A model generated the notes under the pieces. That model ran no database searches and was not told the DNA's origin. It saw only the letters and a program-made list of their open reading frames with translations. A stretch of DNA of 64,000 nt from CAVQOB01 sp963714325 (lineage in GTDB: Bacteria > Pseudomonadota > Alphaproteobacteria > Rhizobiales > Hyphomicrobiaceae): contig CAVQOB010000003.1 in assembly GCA_963714325.1 (NCBI GenBank), positions 372,001 to 436,000 of the forward strand, written 5' to 3'. Numbering within the stretch: position 1 is the stretch's first letter; each line of letters starts with the position of its first letter. Both the position numbers and the translations under genes were made by a program. Positions 45,671 to 54,365 of the stretch are shown here, one piece after another.

Positions 45671-46972
45671 TTGTCACCATCTCATGTCCTGCAACGCCAA
45701 CCGCTTTTCCTTCGCCCCGATCCCTCACGTGTGGTTGTCAGACCGTTCAAACCTGCAACCGAGCCTCGTGATTTCAATCCGACCGATAAGACGCGGGCCA
45801 ACCATATCGTCGATAGAGTTCTCTCGCTCGAGCCGGGACAAGCGGCCCACTTGCTGAGCGAAGTGCTGGAAAATTTCGAGGGACGACATCGCAATCTGCT
45901 GGATATCTTCGACCGACGTGCTGTCGAGATGGAAGACGCTCTGGCACCCCACGCGTTACTGAACCGCACGCAACGCTGTCTGGTGGGAGCCTATTTTTTA
46001 CATGAGTATTCGTTCGAGGCGTCAGCGCTATTCAACCCGAGCATCGTTCTTCATCCCGATCAATCAGGCGCCCCGCCAAATGGCTGCCGGTTTATCCTCA
46101 GTTTGCGCGCGGTGGGAGAAGGCCATATTTCGTCACTCACTTTCCGATCGGGAAGCCTTGATGCGGAGGGATCAATCACAATCGATCCGACCGCGCGGCT
46201 AGCCAGTGTACCAACAGTCGCAAGCAAAGTGTCGCGTTCCGACGGCGACGACGTCGAGGTCACGTTCGCCGATGGGCAAGAACTGAGTGAGCGGGTGATA
46301 TTCCCCATCACGGATGCTCAAGCCAATGGCATTGAGGATGCTCGGTTCGTTGCATTTTCTGACAATCAAAGCGCGACGTTCTATGCGACATACACTGCCT
46401 ATAGCGGCCGAGCGATTCGGTCTGAGTTGATCGAGACAAAGGACTTCAGGTCCTTCCGCATGACACCGCTATCTGGGTCCGCAGCACGCAACAAGGGGAT
46501 GGCCCTGTTTCCGCGCAAGATCAACGGCCGCTATGCGATGATCGCGCGTCAGGACAACGAAAACCTGTACTTGATCTATTCTGATGATCTCTACCGCTGG
46601 GACGGCGGCGGACAAGCGATCCTCAAACCAGCCCACTCCTGGGAATTTGTGCAAATTGGGAGTTGCGGCTCGCCGATCGAACTTGATGAGGGCTGGCTGC
46701 TGTTGACGCACGGAGTGGGCCCGGTTCGCAAATATGCCATCGGAGCGGTTCTGCTCGACAAAACTGACCCATCCAAAGTTCTTGCCCGATCACGCGAACC
46801 ATTAGTCCGTCCTGAACCTGCAGAACGGGAGGGTTACGTCCCCAATGTCGTCTATACCTGCGGCGCACTGCGCCACCGCGATCGCATCATCCTGCCCTAC
46901 GCAATCTCTGACACGTTTTCGACTTTCGCGACGATCCGCATCGACGATCTGTTGGCTGCGATCAGAGATTGA
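45671..46972 (+). CDS. Glycoside hydrolase family 130-like protein (mannoside phosphorylase type)
   Basis: The protein has 433 residues. A TTG at 45671 is chosen because AAGGGGG lies 7 nt upstream. The five-bladed propeller family shows FNPSIVLHPD, GIEDARFVAFSD, ATYTAYSGRAIRSELIETKD, NKGMALFPRKINGRYAMIARQD, WEFVQIGSCGSPIELDEGWLLLTHGVGP and a final YVPNVVYTCGAL. GH130 enzymes phosphorolyse or hydrolyse beta-mannosides; the long N-terminus (about 100 residues) is typical of one uncharacterised subgroup. It is intracellular by absence of a signal. The SLC13-type permease gene follows 67 nt later. Confidence 0.85.
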   Translation: MSPSHVLQRQPLFLRPDPSRVVVRPFKPATEPRDFNPTDKTRANHIVDRVLSLEPGQAAHLLSEVLENFEGRHRNLLDIFDRRAVEMEDALAPHALLNRTQRCLVGAYFLHEYSFEASALFNPSIVLHPDQSGAPPNGCRFILSLRAVGEGHISSLTFRSGSLDAEGSITIDPTARLASVPTVASKVSRSDGDDVEVTFADGQELSERVIFPITDAQANGIEDARFVAFSDNQSATFYATYTAYSGRAIRSELIETKDFRSFRMTPLSGSAARNKGMALFPRKINGRYAMIARQDNENLYLIYSDDLYRWDGGGQAILKPAHSWEFVQIGSCGSPIELDEGWLLLTHGVGPVRKYAIGAVLLDKTDPSKVLARSREPLVRPEPAEREGYVPNVVYTCGALRHRDRIILPYAISDTFSTFATIRIDDLLAAIRD

Positions 46973-47039
46973 GAATGGTTCGGCAACCTCCGCCTGCCAC
47001 TCGAAAGTTTCCTCCACACCATTGTAAATCCGGGAACCC

Positions 47040-48824
47040 ATGACACCCGACATCGCAATCTGTCTTGCCATTCTCGTGGGGGCGATCTTGCTCTTCGCGT
47101 GGGATCGCGTAGCCGCTGACGTGATCGCCCTCGGTGTCATGTTGGCGGTGATTCTGACCGGTGTCCTCCCAGCGGACAAAGCCTTTGCGGGTTTCGGCAG
47201 CGATACCGTCATGATGATCCTAGGATTGCTGATCATGTCGGCGGGCCTGATCCAGACCGGCGTCGTCGAAATCGCTGGCCGGTTTGTCTTCGAATTTGCG
47301 GGGCGCAATCCGGCAATCTTCTTGCCTGTGATCATGGTGTCTGTGGCGGTCGTATCGGCATTCATGAGCAACACGGCTGCCACCGCATTCTTCGTGCCGC
47401 TGGTGATCGGTTACGCGGGTAAGATCGGCGAAAGTCCTTCGCGCTTCCTGCTGCCGGTGGCTTTTGCATCCATTTTGACGAGTTCGGTCACGCTGATCAG
47501 TACGTCGACCAATCTGGTGGTGAGCGACGTTCTCACCCGCTATCAGCAACCGCCGATGGGCATGTTCGAACTGGCACCCGTCGGCATTCCGATTGCCGTC
47601 GTCGGCATACTCTACATGTGGCTCATTGGGACGCGGTTGATCCCACACCGCGACAATCAGAACGCGGAAGAGACGATCGGTGAACGAAAATACCAGGCCG
47701 ACGTCTTGGTCGTCGACAACAGTCCACTGATCGGCAAAACGCTGAATGAAGCAAAATTGAATCAAGACCATGGGTTGACGACTGAGAAACTCATTCGCGG
47801 CGGTGTGACCATTAGCGGCGCGGCGGAATTAGCCACGCTCAAACTTCAGACGGGTGATGAGTTGATCATCGAAGGGCTGCGCGCGGATCTCTTGAAAATA
47901 AAGGACTTCGAGGGCCTCGACTTCAAGGCTGACGTGCTCCTGTCCGACCCGGACACCAACGACGAAGAGTTGACGATCGTCGAGGGTGTGTTGCTCCCGC
48001 GGTCCCTGTTGATTGGCCAGAGCCTCAAAAGCCTGGATTTCAAGGAGCGCTACGGATTGCAAGTGTTGGCGCTGCATCGCGGTGGCCGAGTCCCTGCAAC
48101 CATCAGCGCGGCACGTTTGCGCTTGGGCGACGTTTTGCTTTTGCAGGGTAAGCCGGAGAACGTCGTGGCGCTGGAACGGGGAAACCTGTTCAACATCTTC
48201 GGCAACGTCAATTTCGGTCGGCTCAACCGCGCGCGCGCGCCGCTGGCGGCTGCGATCTTCGCGTTGGCCATTATCGCGGCGACCCTCAAACTTGCAGCGG
48301 TGCCGGTGGCCGTTTTGGCTGGCGCATTTGCTATGCTTCTCACGCGCTGTCTGTCGCCTGAAGAAGCTTATCGACAGATTGAATGGAAAGCACTGATATT
48401 GATAGGCGCGCTGCTATCGCTCGGAGCGGCAATGGATGCGAGTGGTGCTGGAAAATTCATGGCTCAGCATTTGATCACTCTCGTTGGTTCAGACAACCAC
48501 TACGGACTTCTCAGTTGCTTTTTCGTGCTGACGGTCGCCCTCACCCAACCGATGTCGAACCAAGCCGCCGCATTGGTAGTGCTGCCGATCGCTCTGCAGA
48601 CTGGGATCCAACTTGGGGTCGATCCCCGCGCGTTCGGGATGATGGTGGCTGTCGCAGCCAGTTGCTCGTATCTAACGCCGCTCGAGCCATCGTGTCTGAT
48701 GGTCTATGGGCCAGGCAAATATCGATTTGCCGATTTCTTTCGAGTCGGCATGCCCCTGACAGTTCTGATCTATGCGATCGCCATCATTTTGGTCCCGTGG
48801 CTTTGGCCGCTGACGCGACTTTAG
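47040..48824 (+). CDS. SLC13/DASS-family permease with two RCK_C (TrkA-C) domains
   Basis: This 594-residue protein has an N-terminal membrane half with GFGSDTVMMILGLLIMSAGL and FMSNTAATAFFVPLVIGYA (DASS-like motif). Two cytoplasmic TrkA-C domains occupy about residues 215-390 (NSPLIGKTLNEAKL ... RSLLIGQSLKSLDF). The C-terminal half ends in TPLEPSCLMVYGPGKYRF. Members transport anions such as sulfate or dicarboxylates with sodium. It may be co-transcribed with the GH130 gene, but a functional link is not evident. Confidence 0.87.
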   Translation: MTPDIAICLAILVGAILLFAWDRVAADVIALGVMLAVILTGVLPADKAFAGFGSDTVMMILGLLIMSAGLIQTGVVEIAGRFVFEFAGRNPAIFLPVIMVSVAVVSAFMSNTAATAFFVPLVIGYAGKIGESPSRFLLPVAFASILTSSVTLISTSTNLVVSDVLTRYQQPPMGMFELAPVGIPIAVVGILYMWLIGTRLIPHRDNQNAEETIGERKYQADVLVVDNSPLIGKTLNEAKLNQDHGLTTEKLIRGGVTISGAAELATLKLQTGDELIIEGLRADLLKIKDFEGLDFKADVLLSDPDTNDEELTIVEGVLLPRSLLIGQSLKSLDFKERYGLQVLALHRGGRVPATISAARLRLGDVLLLQGKPENVVALERGNLFNIFGNVNFGRLNRARAPLAAAIFALAIIAATLKLAAVPVAVLAGAFAMLLTRCLSPEEAYRQIEWKALILIGALLSLGAAMDASGAGKFMAQHLITLVGSDNHYGLLSCFFVLTVALTQPMSNQAAALVVLPIALQTGIQLGVDPRAFGMMVAVAASCSYLTPLEPSCLMVYGPGKYRFADFFRVGMPLTVLIYAIAIILVPWLWPLTRL

Positions 48825-48975
48825 GACTCGGCACAATCGCACCCAGCCAACCGATACCACCGGATGGCTCCGCTCAGTCGACCAAGTCAGGTGATTATGG
48901 TGGGCCGGGTTGACTGCCGGACGCCCACCACATCAATCCGCTGCATGAGCAACGCTGTATGCGCGATGGTCGATT

Positions 48976-49392
48976 TTATTGCAAATATGGACACGTGTGA
49001 CGCACGCCGTCGTAGCCGGTATACATGCCCGTATCTGGTTCGAACGACCGATAGGTCTGACTGCACCGATCCCAATCGCTCGAATGTGTGCGACGATGTT
49101 CTGCTCGCCCGGCCTGCGAGAGCACAATGCCGCCGATGATCGCCGCGCCGAGGCCTAGAGCAAAATTTCTTCCGTTATTGCGACGGTAGCCATAGTTTCG
49201 ATAGCCTCCAGCTCCGCGGTTGTAATACCGTCCGCGATACTGAACTTGCTCGACGCTTTCTGACCGGATCGTCGTGGTCGCAAAGGCGGAAGTCGCGCCA
49301 AAGCCAGGCTGCGCAGCGGCGAATGTCATAGTCATGCATAGAGAAGCAGCGCAAGCCAATGCGCCCATAACTGGCTTCATAATAACGTTCAT
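48976..49392 (-). CDS. BA14K-family secreted protein
   Basis: This 138-residue protein has a signal peptide (MGALACAASLCMTMTFAAAQ), a Gly/Tyr/Arg-rich middle (RGRYYNRGAGGYRNYGYRR), a hydrophobic helix (FALGLGAAIIGGIVL) and the C-terminal BA14K signature CSQTYRSFEPDTGMYTGYDG followed by TCPYL. BA14K proteins are small cell-envelope proteins of rhizobia and Brucella, some lectin-like and immunoreactive. AAGGATC precedes the ATG. A near-consensus EcfG promoter lies upstream. Confidence 0.85.
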   Translation of the reverse strand: MNVIMKPVMGALACAASLCMTMTFAAAQPGFGATSAFATTTIRSESVEQVQYRGRYYNRGAGGYRNYGYRRNNGRNFALGLGAAIIGGIVLSQAGRAEHRRTHSSDWDRCSQTYRSFEPDTGMYTGYDGVRHTCPYLQ

Positions 49393-49444
49393 GGTGCGAT
49401 CCTTGGTGCGGTTGTTCGGGAGCGGCGACGCCGCTTAATGATAG

Positions 49445-49469
49445 AACCCATCAAGCCGCAATTGGTTCC
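49445..49469 (-). promoter_or_regulatory. Near-consensus EcfG-type promoter of the BA14K gene
   Basis: On the minus strand GGAAC (49469-49465), 16-nt spacer, GGTT (49448-49445): one mismatch to CGTT. It lies 53 nt upstream of the ATG at 49392. The rest of 49393-49714 holds no clear gene. Confidence 0.4.
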
Positions 49470-49714
49470 GGTGGCAGTTGCGTAGTGCTTCACTAGGCAT
49501 GTCAAAGTATCAGCGAGGCGATCCGATCGCGAACGACTCTCCCGATGCACAAGATCAAGGACATGTCCGACGATGGAATTTGAATTGAAAGCGATCCGCG
49601 CACGTCGCGGGTTCGACGATCGCAATGGTAGTCACATGAGCGGTTCGATGGGTGGCGCATCGACGACGTCGAGGCCGGAATTGGCTCCAGCCTCGACGTT
49701 CGGCGCAGAAATGA

Positions 49715-50005
49715 TCAATTCCAGCGGCGATCTCGAGAATGCCACCAACCCCAGCGGCCTTCGCGCCAAGTCCAGCCCCAATAGTTGCCGGAAGGTCGAT
49801 TGCCACAGTCCAAACGCTGGCCGCGAGAGTGATAATGCCAACCAGCCGGCCCGCGATTACAAGACGAATGGCTTCCGTTGATATACTCGATGCCGAGGCG
49901 AGGTGGGCCGTCGTCGTTGAAAGTGTTCGTCGAAGGCAGCGCCATAGACGCTCCCGTCGAGATCAATAGAGCGGATAGTCCACCCAAGAGTGCAGTCGCG
50001 CGCAT
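49715..50005 (-). CDS. Small secreted Gly/Trp/Ser-rich protein
   Basis: The protein has 96 residues with a Sec signal (ALLGGLSALLISTGASMA). The mature part has two cysteines and a Trp-rich end (NYWGWTWREGRWGWWHSRD). AAGGA lies upstream of the ATG at 50005, and an exact EcfG-type promoter is 35 nt further upstream. It belongs to the loose set of short tryptophan-rich envelope proteins seen in stress regulons. No domain name is assigned. Confidence 0.65.
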   Translation of the reverse strand: MRATALLGGLSALLISTGASMALPSTNTFNDDGPPRLGIEYINGSHSSCNRGPAGWHYHSRGQRLDCGNRPSGNYWGWTWREGRWGWWHSRDRRWN

Positions 50006-50039
50006 GTGCCATGTCCTTCGTTTGTTGGTGTCTCAACTG

Positions 50040-50065
50040 AACGCCGAAGCCGCCGATATCGTTCC
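50040..50065 (-). promoter_or_regulatory. EcfG-type promoter of the Trp-rich secreted protein gene
   Basis: On the minus strand GGAAC (50065-50061), 17-nt spacer, CGTT (50043-50040). Exact consensus. The rest of 50066-50377 contains no supported gene. Confidence 0.78.
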
Positions 50066-50377
50066 AATCTCGATGTCGCCGATGACCAAGGACAGTCCGT
50101 GCCAAAAATGGATCAACGCGCTGACTCCCGCAGCCCGCGTCAGCCATCACCGCTGGACCTGGCCGAATGACCCGCGCCGAGACAACAACCAAACGCGCGC
50201 AGCGCGACACGTTCGCCGACACTACCAACGTCGAACCGGGTAAATCCGCCGGCGTGAACCGATCTGACGTCGCATGGGAGCCGCTTGTCTGGCCAAGTCC
50301 GCGTCGGTTATCCTGGAATCAGCCTGTGTGCATGACACGAACCACCGTCCCTCAATCCGTACCATCCAACGTCAGCG

Positions 50378-50704
50378 TCAAAGCAGACCTTCGCTGTGCA
50401 ACAGGCGACCCATCGGTGGCGCCCATAGAACGCGCGTCGTGAACCGCCAGATTTGCCGTGCCATCCAAAGCAGTGGCAGGATTGAGATGCCAATCAAGAA
50501 ACTGACCACGTCAGGCTCAACCCCATGCAGCCAAAGGCCTGTGACCAATGCGCCCTCGATCGCGAGAAACCCAATGCCAGCGACAAGACCAATTATCGCC
50601 TTGGCCGTCGTATGACCGATGCGCACCAATTCGCGAGTTTGTAGACGCCAAGGTGTCGCCTTTGAGCTTAACAGTTCGGGGTGTGACCATGTGAGCTGAT
50701 GCAT
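50378..50704 (-). CDS. Small membrane protein with two TM helices
   Basis: This 108-residue protein has two hydrophobic helices (AIIGLVAGIGFLAIEGALVTGL and VSFLIGISILPLLWMA) with a polar N-terminus. It ends WAPPMGRLLHSEGLL. The start at 50704 lies 36 nt downstream of an exact EcfG-type promoter, which is the main reason to believe the gene. The function is unknown; it is probably an inner-membrane stress protein. Confidence 0.6.
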   Translation of the reverse strand: MHQLTWSHPELLSSKATPWRLQTRELVRIGHTTAKAIIGLVAGIGFLAIEGALVTGLWLHGVEPDVVSFLIGISILPLLWMARQIWRFTTRVLWAPPMGRLLHSEGLL

Positions 50705-50739
50705 GCTGACCTCGACGTTCGACGCAGCCGTACCAGTCC

Positions 50740-50765
50740 AACGCGGATGATGAAACTATGGTTCC
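50740..50765 (-). promoter_or_regulatory. EcfG-type promoter of the 50378-50704 gene
   Basis: On the minus strand GGAAC (50765-50761), 17-nt spacer, CGTT (50743-50740). Exact consensus. Between 50766 and 51133 no gene is supported. Confidence 0.78.
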
Positions 50766-51013
50766 GAGGCTGGCTGCCACAATACCGGCGATGCGAACGC
50801 AAATCGTGCGCTATGACGCGAATGGCCCGAATAACGCTTGTCACGCGGTCGCTTCCAGCTCTGCAATGTCGCTCGCTCCGCACGATGTTAGCGATGGCTG
50901 CCCCGCTCGGCAATGCTGCCGACGCGTTGAAGAATTAGGGTTTGGAAAGACCAAGTGCCGGTGATGATTGGTGCCGACAGAAGCTGCATGTTTTTACGAA
51001 GCCAATGCGACAG

Positions 51014-51038
51014 GGAACCAATTCGAACGCTGCGCATT
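51014..51038 (+). promoter_or_regulatory. Near-consensus EcfG-type promoter
   Basis: GGAAC (51014-51018), 16-nt spacer, CATT (51035-51038): one mismatch. It points at the short frame at 51134 and the gene at 51400. Confidence 0.35.
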
Positions 51039-51133
51039 GTACTCTAGTCGGCGGTTTGGCTTCAAAACAGTTGTCCGCGTGCAAATGCGTAGGACCGCAC
51101 CGATACACGCTGACGGTTGAGTAGCCATCTGGC

Positions 51134-51325
51134 ATGGATGATGAAGTCATGGGTCTGCGCGTTACTTGGCCGAATTTAATCGTTTCGGCCACAGCCGGAG
51201 CACTAAGCATCGCGATCATTCTTGCGTTGACGAACATTCCACCGATCGCAATCAGTTCCGCGATCGACACCGCGGATGTGCGCTCGGCGAGCAATGTCGG
51301 CGTAACCACTTTGAACACGAAATAA
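51134..51325 (+). CDS. Possible 63-residue membrane peptide
   Basis: The frame starts at ATG 51134 with a weak ribosome-binding site. It has one hydrophobic segment (NLIVSATAGALSIAIILAL). A near-consensus EcfG promoter lies 96 nt upstream. An overlapping minus-strand frame looks less protein-like. Support is limited. Confidence 0.3.
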   Translation: MDDEVMGLRVTWPNLIVSATAGALSIAIILALTNIPPIAISSAIDTADVRSASNVGVTTLNTK

Positions 51326-51399
51326 CAGGGTTGCCATCGCTGTGCTGCAGTGGGGTCCATCGACTGCTTGTTCGGCAAATGTAGAGCGAGGTGCCGACA

Positions 51400-51645
51400 A
51401 TGACTGATGTCAAGAAGCCGGCGAAGGTTCGCGCCAAAGCGTCACCGAAAGCTAAGGCAGCTGTCATGACATTGGACGCGCCGCCGGCGGAATCGTATGT
51501 GAGCGATTTCTCAATAGGCGATGACATCGAGCACCCACAGTTTGGGGCTGGTGTGATCTTAGGAATCGCGGGCGAAAAATTGCAGATCCGTTTTGCAGAC
51601 GATCGCCAGCGCCAAGTGCTGGACTACTATGTCGTCCGCGCCTGA
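51400..51645 (+). CDS. Small protein with a UvrD-C/Tudor-like domain
   Basis: The protein has 81 residues. The basic N-terminus (KKPAKVRAKASPKAKA) looks nucleic-acid binding. The C-terminal 45 residues, DDIEHPQFGAGVILGIAG then KLQIRFADD, follow the pattern of the Tudor-like domain at the end of UvrD/PcrA helicases (H-P-x-F-G-x-G ... V). That domain contacts RNA polymerase in PcrA. A free-standing copy could bind RNA polymerase or nucleic acid under stress; this is inference. The ATG at 51400 follows GAGCGAGGTG; a GTG three codons earlier is possible. Confidence 0.65.
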   Translation: MTDVKKPAKVRAKASPKAKAAVMTLDAPPAESYVSDFSIGDDIEHPQFGAGVILGIAGEKLQIRFADDRQRQVLDYYVVRA

Positions 51646-51869
51646 ATCGCCATTTCAGGTCAGCAACGCTTGCCAAAATTATCTGTTGCACCGACTGGTC
51701 CAGATATGCGGAGTGGTTCGCGTGTTTGTTCGGGCGCTGAAATGGTACTGAGACTCGTTGTGGCGCAGTCGGTGCACGACCGATGTTTCGGTCTGGCGCT
51801 GCGCAGAGCTTCATCCCAGTTGAGTGGCAGCCTCGCGGGCCTATGCAAGCAGAGAGTTTAGGCTGCTCA

Positions 51870-52160
51870 TTAGGTTGCCGACGCTGGCGGTGTTGTCGGC
51901 GCGGGATCTTCGAGAAATTCCAGCGCCTTTGCGATTTCTTCGACCGTCGCTGCTTCTTGTGCCGTTTGGCCCGGCGGTGGCGCCATCCCTTCGCTGGTCG
52001 CGCGCATGCGATCCAGTAGCGTTTGGTTCCATCGCTTCAGAGTCGCGATTTTCTGGCCGCGTGTCAGGCCGGGCTCGGCAACGATATCGAGCGGACGCGC
52101 AAACACCGCGTCTGGCTCCAATCGTGCCTTCTCAACGTTCAAATTGACGACTTCGCCCAT
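51870..52160 (-). CDS. Conserved small hypothetical protein
   Basis: The protein has 96 residues from the ATG at 52160, with AAGGAG upstream. It reads MGEVVNLNVEKARLEPDAVF at the start and contains DIVAEPGLTRGQKIATLKRW, a motif I recognise from short rhizobial proteins without function. It is helical and soluble. An exact EcfG-type promoter at 52239-52215 drives it, back-to-back with the promoter of the AI-2E/GTPase operon. Confidence 0.72.
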   Translation of the reverse strand: MGEVVNLNVEKARLEPDAVFARPLDIVAEPGLTRGQKIATLKRWNQTLLDRMRATSEGMAPPPGQTAQEAATVEEIAKALEFLEDPAPTTPPASAT

Positions 52161-52214
52161 CGGTGCAGCTCCTTCGACGTCCATACGCTGCGCGATCCAG
52201 CTCTATTTGCAGTC

Positions 52215-52239
52215 AACGCGCCATCGGTCGCTTCGTTCC
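52215..52239 (-). promoter_or_regulatory. EcfG-type promoter of the 51870-52160 gene
   Basis: On the minus strand GGAAC (52239-52235), 16-nt spacer, CGTT (52218-52215). Exact consensus, 55 nt before the start codon. Confidence 0.82.
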
Positions 52240-52264
52240 AGACATTATTTTTAAGTCTTGCCCC

Positions 52265-52289
52265 GGAACGAAAGCAGAGCTGACGCGTT
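52265..52289 (+). promoter_or_regulatory. EcfG-type promoter of the AI-2E permease / GTPase operon
   Basis: GGAAC (52265-52269), 16-nt spacer, CGTT (52286-52289). Exact consensus, 86 nt before the ATG at 52376. Its -35 is 25 bp from that of the divergent promoter. Confidence 0.82.
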
Positions 52290-52375
52290 GGTTAAACGCG
52301 TCGCTCTATTCAGGCTATTGCGACATCGGACCAGGAATCAGTTCTGGAGCTACCGCCAAAAAAGCAGGGGGTGAC

Positions 52376-54362
52376 ATGCGAAGCGAACTGGTGACGCCCG
52401 TCCGGCCGACCCAGGCTCCTGATTTGGCGGCACTCGCATCGCTGCTGTCGGGTGTCATCGTTGTTGCTGTTCTTTACCTGGCCCGCGATGCATTGATCCC
52501 TCTGGCGTTGGCCATTTTGATCAGTTTTGTTCTTGCGCCTATGGCACGGGCCTTACGCCGGCTTGGCTTGCCCCGGGTGCCGGCGGTGGTAGCCGTCGTC
52601 GGTCTGACATTTGGCGCGATCCTTGGCATCGGTGCACTCGGGACGACGCAAATTTCCCAACTGGCCGAGCAGTTGCCGCAATACCAGGCGAACATCCGCG
52701 AGAAAATTCGCACGCTGAAGGGCGCGACCAACAGCTCCGTTGCGACACGCGCCACCTCGGTCATCGAGGACATCGGGCGCGAAATCTCCGGCAGCAAGCC
52801 GTCTCAAACATCGCCGGCGACACAACCCTTGGGATCGAGGGATGCTGCGCCAATCCCCGTGGAGATCCGGCCATCGACGTCGAACCCGTTGAAGGTTGCT
52901 GCGGAGTTCTTACAGCCGATTATCAGCCCACTCGCAACCACCGGCCTCGTTGTCCTGTTTGTCATCTTCATCCTTTTGCAGCGCGAGGATTTGCGCGACC
53001 GCGTCATCAAGCTTCTGGGGACACGTGCGTTAAATCGGACGACGGAAGCGATGGACGAGGCCGCGACGCGTCTGAGCCGTTATTTCCTGCTGCAAACAGC
53101 ACTGAACGCTGGATTTGGCCTGATCGTTGGCCTCGGTTTGTGGGTGATCGGCGTACCCAGTCCGCTGCTCTGGGGTATTTTTACGATGCTGATGCGCTTC
53201 GTTCCATACATCGGGTCCGTGTTGGCGGCGGTGCTCCCCGTCGCGCTTGCTGCCGCCGTCGACCCAGGTTGGTCCATGGTTCTATGGACATTGGCCTTGT
53301 TTATGATCGGTGAGCCGGTGATGGGACATCTGATCGAGCCAATGGTGTTTGGTCGGCAGACCGGACTTTCGCCGATCGCGATCGTGATCGCAGCAACATT
53401 TTGGACATGGCTTTGGGGGCCAATAGGGCTGATCGTTGCAACGCCGTTGACGTTGTGCCTGGTCCTGCTTGGTCAATACACCACTCGGCTTGAATTCTTG
53501 CATGTCATGTTGGGAGATCAACCACCGCTGACGCCCGCAGAAAGTTTCTATCAGCGCCTGATCGCGGGAGACGCGATTGAGATCATCGAGCAAGCCGAAA
53601 CCCAACTGAAGGACCGGCCGCTCGTTGCCTACTACGATGACGTCGCGATGCAGGGACTTGCCTTGGCTCAACGGGACGCCAACAGTGGCGAGTTGACAGG
53701 CGAAAGACAGGCGCTCTTGTATTCCGGTGTCATGGATCTCGTCGATGGATTGTCCGACAGCGAGGATCCCCTTACCGAGGATATCGCCGTCCCCGAACCG
53801 GGCACTGAAATGGCGCCGGACGATGTGGGCATTGGAGGCAACGTCGAGCAATCGCAAGCAAAGCCCGAGCCGAGAGTTCTCTGCATAGCGGGTCGCGGGT
53901 TTATCGATCAATCCGCGGCCGCACTTCTTGTGCAAGTTCTAGATCGTGCCGGTGTCAGTGCACGGCTTGGTAGCGACCATGGCCCACAAGGGCTGTCCAC
54001 TACGGAAAAGACCTATCCCGATGTCCCTCTCATCTGCCTATCGTATGTCGGCACGGCTCGCTCGAACTCAGGTCCGGTTCATGGTCCGACGGACGCGGCG
54101 GATCTTTCCCAAAGCAAAAATCATGATCGGTCTTTGGCCCGTCCGCGCGGCTGATCCAGAGGTGCAGCAAATCAAAGACACGAGCGATGGTGATCAATTC
54201 GCATCATCGCTCCATGACGTCGTGACCTTGTGCACGACGGATACCGCATGGATAGCTGCCGCGTCAGCGAGGACCGAACACAGCCGTTCGCACCAACACC
54301 AAAGCCGCAGTGCACCATTCCCGCGGGCAAACCACATCGTTCTCACACCGCAGGAGGGTTAG
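52376..54362 (+). pseudogene. AI-2E (PerM)-family transporter with C-terminal extension, one-base frameshift near the end
   Basis: The start at 52376 follows a GGGGG tract. It has the eight-helix PerM topology: VIVVAVLYLARDALIPLALAI, FVLAPMARALRRLGLP, GLVVLFVIFILLQREDLRDR, FGLIVGLGLWVIGVPSPLLWG and MGHLIEPMVFGRQTGLSP. The soluble C-terminal domain of about 220 residues continues to VLCIAGRGFIDQSAAALLVQ and LICLSYVGTA. An extra base near 54060 moves the frame: uncorrected reading stops at 54154; corrected reading continues VRFMVRRTRRIFPKAKIMIG to 54362 (661 residues), as in relatives. It is the first gene of an EcfG-driven operon with two GTPases. Confidence 0.8.
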
Positions 54363-54365
54363 AAC

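Noticed and set aside
50935..51378. A 147-codon minus-strand frame
   Set aside because: It overlaps a more hydrophobic plus-strand frame, has a mixed composition typical of a shadow, and has no ribosome-binding site or promoter.
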